Positions 61,227 through 64,000 of a stretch of DNA of 64,000 nt are shown piece by piece. The number at the start of each line of letters is the position of its first letter. Positions within the stretch are counted from its first letter, which is position 1. The stretch comes from Stutzerimonas stutzeri. Lineage in GTDB: Bacteria > Pseudomonadota > Gammaproteobacteria > Pseudomonadales > Pseudomonadaceae. Where the stretch lies: positions 62,001 through 126,000 of the forward strand of contig NZ_JAMOIC010000001.1 in NCBI RefSeq assembly GCF_024448895.1, read 5' to 3'. A model generated the notes under the pieces. The model was not told the origin of the DNA. It was given only the letters and a program-made list of their open reading frames with translations, and searched no databases. A program made the translations under genes and the position numbers.

Positions 61227-62354
61227 GTGGCTAATCGAAACAACAAGAAATTACGTGCATTCGTCGCCCCACTGGTGGCTGCAGGAATGCTCGTAGGGTG
61301 TGTCAGCGCTCCGCAGCTTCCATATGCATCTAGTGAGGCGCCTATTGTCTCTCTTCCGCTGGCTGCAGCTGGAGTGGCAGACGGCCGTAATGTCTTCGCA
61401 CGTAATTTCGCTGCGGAACTAGCGTCGTCAGCACTATATGGCGCGAAAGAACCCGCGAAGTGGACTCACTGGCCACCAGCTCTCCCTTCCCTCTACTCAG
61501 CGCCACCATTACGCGGTGTATCAGTGCTGGTGGTCCCCGGCATCTTTGGCGACTGCGTGGCAGACCAATCGCTTCCGTTCAGCGACGGAGTCACTAGGAC
61601 TGCAACTGCAAACTTGAAGGAAGGATATGCCTACTTAGCCCCGTCGGGTCTACAGCACGTCCGTGCAATTAATGTTCGAGGTAGGGCGTCCTCAGAGGCA
61701 AATGGCGCAGTCATCGCCGCAGCTATTCGCCGTGAGTCAGAAGACCCCGCTGTAGCGCGCATCATTGTGGTCGGCTACTCGAAAGGTGTTCCCGACACCC
61801 TGCATGCACTGGAGCGACTTGGGGCCAGTGGACTACCGCAACAGCCGCTATCGTTCGTTTCTTTGTCAGGTGTAGTGATGGGCACGCCAATCGCCGATAC
61901 CCATGAAGTGCTCTACAAGCGGCTTGCCACTCGATTCGACGGGTTGCAATGCTCACCCTCAGACGGCCAAGAGGTAACGAGCCTCACGAGACGTGAGCGT
62001 CGGCGTTGGCTAGCAAGCCACCCACGATTTCCAGGCATAAGCCTGTACACAGTTGTGGCACACACAAATGCCAAATCGATCTCTCCGGGGCTAATTCCTT
62101 TCTACCGAAGATTGGCTAAGGCTGATCTACGCAATGATGGCCAAGTTCTCGCCTCTGATGCGGTCCTCCCCGGCTCCACACTGCTTGCAGAGGTGAACTC
62201 AGATCATTGGACCTACGTATTGCCCTTGCGAGACCACCCCAACTGGCTAGTGCGTTCTGCGGCAGCCGACCACCGATATCCCCGCGCGGAATTCTTCCGT
62301 GCTCTGGTACGCACAGTAGTTGAACTAGAAACAACGAGAGAGGGGGCAAAATGA
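61227..62354 (+). CDS. Alpha/beta hydrolase lipoprotein
   Basis: 375 residues from a GTG at 61227, six bases after AAGGAG; the frame is open further upstream but without a ribosome site. Lipoprotein signal ends LVGC (Cys25). Hydrolase features: VLVVPGIFGDCVAD, nucleophile elbow VVGYSKGVPDTL (Ser185), a possible Asp in NDGQVLASD and His in NSDHWTYVLPL. Envelope-located esterase/lipase-like activity is inferred. Followed after 162 bp by a second lipoprotein enzyme. Confidence 0.82.
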   Translation: MANRNNKKLRAFVAPLVAAGMLVGCVSAPQLPYASSEAPIVSLPLAAAGVADGRNVFARNFAAELASSALYGAKEPAKWTHWPPALPSLYSAPPLRGVSVLVVPGIFGDCVADQSLPFSDGVTRTATANLKEGYAYLAPSGLQHVRAINVRGRASSEANGAVIAAAIRRESEDPAVARIIVVGYSKGVPDTLHALERLGASGLPQQPLSFVSLSGVVMGTPIADTHEVLYKRLATRFDGLQCSPSDGQEVTSLTRRERRRWLASHPRFPGISLYTVVAHTNAKSISPGLIPFYRRLAKADLRNDGQVLASDAVLPGSTLLAEVNSDHWTYVLPLRDHPNWLVRSAAADHRYPRAEFFRALVRTVVELETTREGAK

Positions 62355-62366
62355 AGCCTAGACCCT

Positions 62367-62472
62367 ATGCATCTGATGCACCGCTACAACTGGATCCGTC
62401 CGCAACAATTCACGACGGGTGACCGCCTGCGGTGGCCGAAGAAAAACTCAACCCACTGTCCGGGATGGCTTG
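62367..62472 (+). pseudogene. Possible IS3-family transposase C-terminal remnant
   Basis: Across one frameshift the stretch reads MHRYNWIRPQQFTTG then PPAVAEEKLNPLSGMA, resembling the last residues of IS3-type OrfB (YNxxRPHQ...PPAxAEEKL...SGI). It is short and the resemblance is from memory, so treat as tentative. It fills most of the gap between the two lipoprotein genes. Confidence 0.35.
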
Positions 62473-62516
62473 CCCACTACAGTACAAATCGCACGCTCTG
62501 AAGGTGGAAAAGACAC

Positions 62517-64000
62517 ATGAACAATCACGCTTTAGCGCGCATAAGCGTCGCACTCTTTTTATCCGTTCTGGCGGGATGCAACTCGACTATTCGAGTTCGG
62601 CCGGATTCTCCATCTGCCACGCCGATTGCCGTTGGCGACTTCCCCACGGCCGTCGTCTACTTCATGGCCGACAATCAGGAGAGGGAGCTGTTCGGCGACC
62701 CGACGTATTACTCGTCGCGCCTTGCGCAAGACACCAGCGACGTCGCCATTCGCTCCGTCGAGCAGGATCTCTACACCAAGTATGTTGCCGAGTCGGTGAT
62801 GCGGCGGATCACTCAGCAAGACGGGAATCCCCCGGTGATCCACCTAGGCGATCTTTTGGACTATTCATGCCATTCCGAATTTAAGCGCCTTCAGCGCTTT
62901 TCCTTTCTATCCGCTCCAAACGTCTACATTGCCAAAGGTAATCACGATGGCATTTTTCAGGGGAACATGAGCTACGGCGGGTGGATCGGAGCGGCTTGGC
63001 TGTACATCCGAAAAATCACTGTCAACCACAGCATCGACCCCTCACTTGAGGGGCACTTCAACGCCGTCTGCGGCCAGCTAGATGGCAACCCGCTTGCATC
63101 TGATGCCAATAGACTGCGTCCATTTCCAGATGCCCGCGAATGGCCGCACCAGTTCAACTGTGACTACTTGCGGTTGAAGAGCGCCGGAAAACTCCCATTT
63201 GCTATTGAGACGTTTTGCAACGACTCGGACTACCACCGACGCGTGCTCGTGGCCGCGGGCAAAAAAACACCCCCGCTCGCTAACTCGCGGCTGACTGTCC
63301 GCACCCCATATGAGTACACAGCAATCATGAACACCGGCAACTCGGTGAATAAATGGAACAAGGGCTCGCTGCTCCAATCCGTACGCGTCCCACTAAAGCA
63401 GCTTGGCAATGCCACCAGTGCGGAGCTTGGTGTAATCTTGCTCGACACAACGGATTGGCCCAGCGTGCCGAGCTTTAAGTTTCTGTCGAAAAAGTCGAAC
63501 TCCAATGTTGGCACTATTCGCCAAGGCCAGCGTGACCTCGTCCTTGAGCAGCTTAAGTCATGGTGGGACGACCCGAAGCGCAGCGTCAAGGCTGTGGTAC
63601 TTACCGGCCACTATCCGCTTCGCGCGCTTGACCGCAGCTCGGCACGGTGGATGCTAAAGCTACGCGACGATTTCCCCTTCGTGGCCCCTGTTTACTTCAG
63701 TGCGCATACTCACGAGGGGTACACCGCTGTCGGCGACGACCAGGAAGTGTCGAATGGCGTGATCCGGGAGATCAACGTCGGCTCGCTCATTGATGCGCCC
63801 GTCCACTACCGTAAAGCGATCTTCAGCTGGGACGCAGAACATTCGCGCTTGCTGCTTACATCTGAACTGCGTACCCCCTGGACGGAACTGAAATGTGCGG
63901 CCGATGGATCGCCACAAGCCAAAGCAGCTGCGGCTGGCCGGGCGTCAGCCGAAACATATGCCAACCGCAAACGCTTTAAGCCGCAACGGCAATGGTGCGA
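62517..64000 (+). CDS. Metallophosphoesterase lipoprotein (3' end outside window)
   Basis: At least 494 codons, open to the window edge. Lipoprotein signal MNNHALARISVALFLSVLAGC (Cys21). Calcineurin-like motifs in order: VVYFMADNQ (first motif, His absent), HLGDLLD (about 110), AKGNHDG (about 140), LTGHYP (about 364) and SAHTHEG (about 396). The spacing shows a large insert between GNHD and GHYP. An envelope phosphodiesterase or nucleotidase is likely; substrate unknown. The overlapping frame at 62432-62884 is a shadow. Confidence 0.83.
   Translation, partial: MNNHALARISVALFLSVLAGCNSTIRVRPDSPSATPIAVGDFPTAVVYFMADNQERELFGDPTYYSSRLAQDTSDVAIRSVEQDLYTKYVAESVMRRITQQDGNPPVIHLGDLLDYSCHSEFKRLQRFSFLSAPNVYIAKGNHDGIFQGNMSYGGWIGAAWLYIRKITVNHSIDPSLEGHFNAVCGQLDGNPLASDANRLRPFPDAREWPHQFNCDYLRLKSAGKLPFAIETFCNDSDYHRRVLVAAGKKTPPLANSRLTVRTPYEYTAIMNTGNSVNKWNKGSLLQSVRVPLKQLGNATSAELGVILLDTTDWPSVPSFKFLSKKSNSNVGTIRQGQRDLVLEQLKSWWDDPKRSVKAVVLTGHYPLRALDRSSARWMLKLRDDFPFVAPVYFSAHTHEGYTAVGDDQEVSNGVIREINVGSLIDAPVHYRKAIFSWDAEHSRLLLTSELRTPWTELKCAADGSPQAKAAAAGRASAETYANRKRFKPQRQWC

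Larger units (their letters stand above)
55835..64000. mobile_element. Genomic island integrated at tRNA-Pro(GGG) (continues past window)
   Basis: Bounded on the left by the tRNA fragment. It contains a tyrosine integrase gene, a decayed toxin-antitoxin locus, remnants of recombinase and IS genes, and cargo with base composition clearly different from the chromosome (very AT-rich at 58.6-60.6 kb). At least 8.1 kb long; the right end is not in the window. Confidence 0.8.

Noticed and set aside
62432-62884. A 150-residue gene on the plus strand
   Set aside because: It lies out of frame over the start of the metallophosphoesterase gene, which has the lipoprotein signal and catalytic motifs.

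Overview
The window is a chromosomal segment from a Pseudomonas-type gammaproteobacterium, most likely the P. stutzeri (Stutzerimonas) group; the genus level is well supported and the group is a guess. The evidence is gene content and order. oprI, an L,D-transpeptidase and tesA, then lip/lif and a TgpA-MoxR cluster, recall the PA2853-PA2875 neighbourhood of P. aeruginosa. selU/selD through fabAB, htpG and the gltA/sdh/suc cluster recall PA1640 down to PA1580.

Layout. 1-5971: envelope genes (OprI lipoprotein, L,D-transpeptidase, TesA thioesterase, a LolCDE/YbbAP-like ABC pair). 6037-10266: greB, a secreted lipase with its foldase behind a sigma-54-type promoter, and a MltF-type lytic transglycosylase. 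10439-17719: tatD, a chemoreceptor, a TesB-like thioesterase and the MoxR/DUF58/TgpA operon. 17901-28488: flavin reductase, a small lipoprotein, selU-selD, a patatin phospholipase, an AI-2E-family permease, two alpha/beta hydrolases, a hotdog thioesterase, sixA and gpsA. 28901-41579: fabAB, sstT, a second chemoreceptor, an exported amidohydrolase, htpG, a tandem hotdog thioesterase pair, a DUF599 protein and brnQ. 41833-54866: the TCA-cycle supercluster, with sdhCDAB-sucAB-lpdG-sucCD on the minus strand divergent from gltA, and recognisable sigma-70 promoters for sdhC and gltA.

At 54.9 kb the ordinary chromosome ends. A 0.9-kb degenerate stretch leads to a hairpin terminator and then to a 47-bp copy of the 3' half of a tRNA-Pro(GGG) gene with no 5' half. 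Immediately beyond it are a P4-type tyrosine integrase and cargo running off the window. This reads as one end of an integrated genomic island; the intact tRNA-Pro should lie at the far end, beyond position 64000. The cargo is a toxin-antitoxin locus whose ParE-like toxin is frameshifted, an AT-rich two-gene unit (membrane protein plus SPL-like radical SAM enzyme) bracketed by two diverged direct repeats, and two lipoproteins (an alpha/beta hydrolase and a metallophosphoesterase open at the window end). The radical SAM/membrane pair and the lipoprotein pair are the best candidates here for undescribed systems; no function can be assigned to either from sequence alone.

No rRNA gene, complete tRNA gene or CRISPR array was seen.
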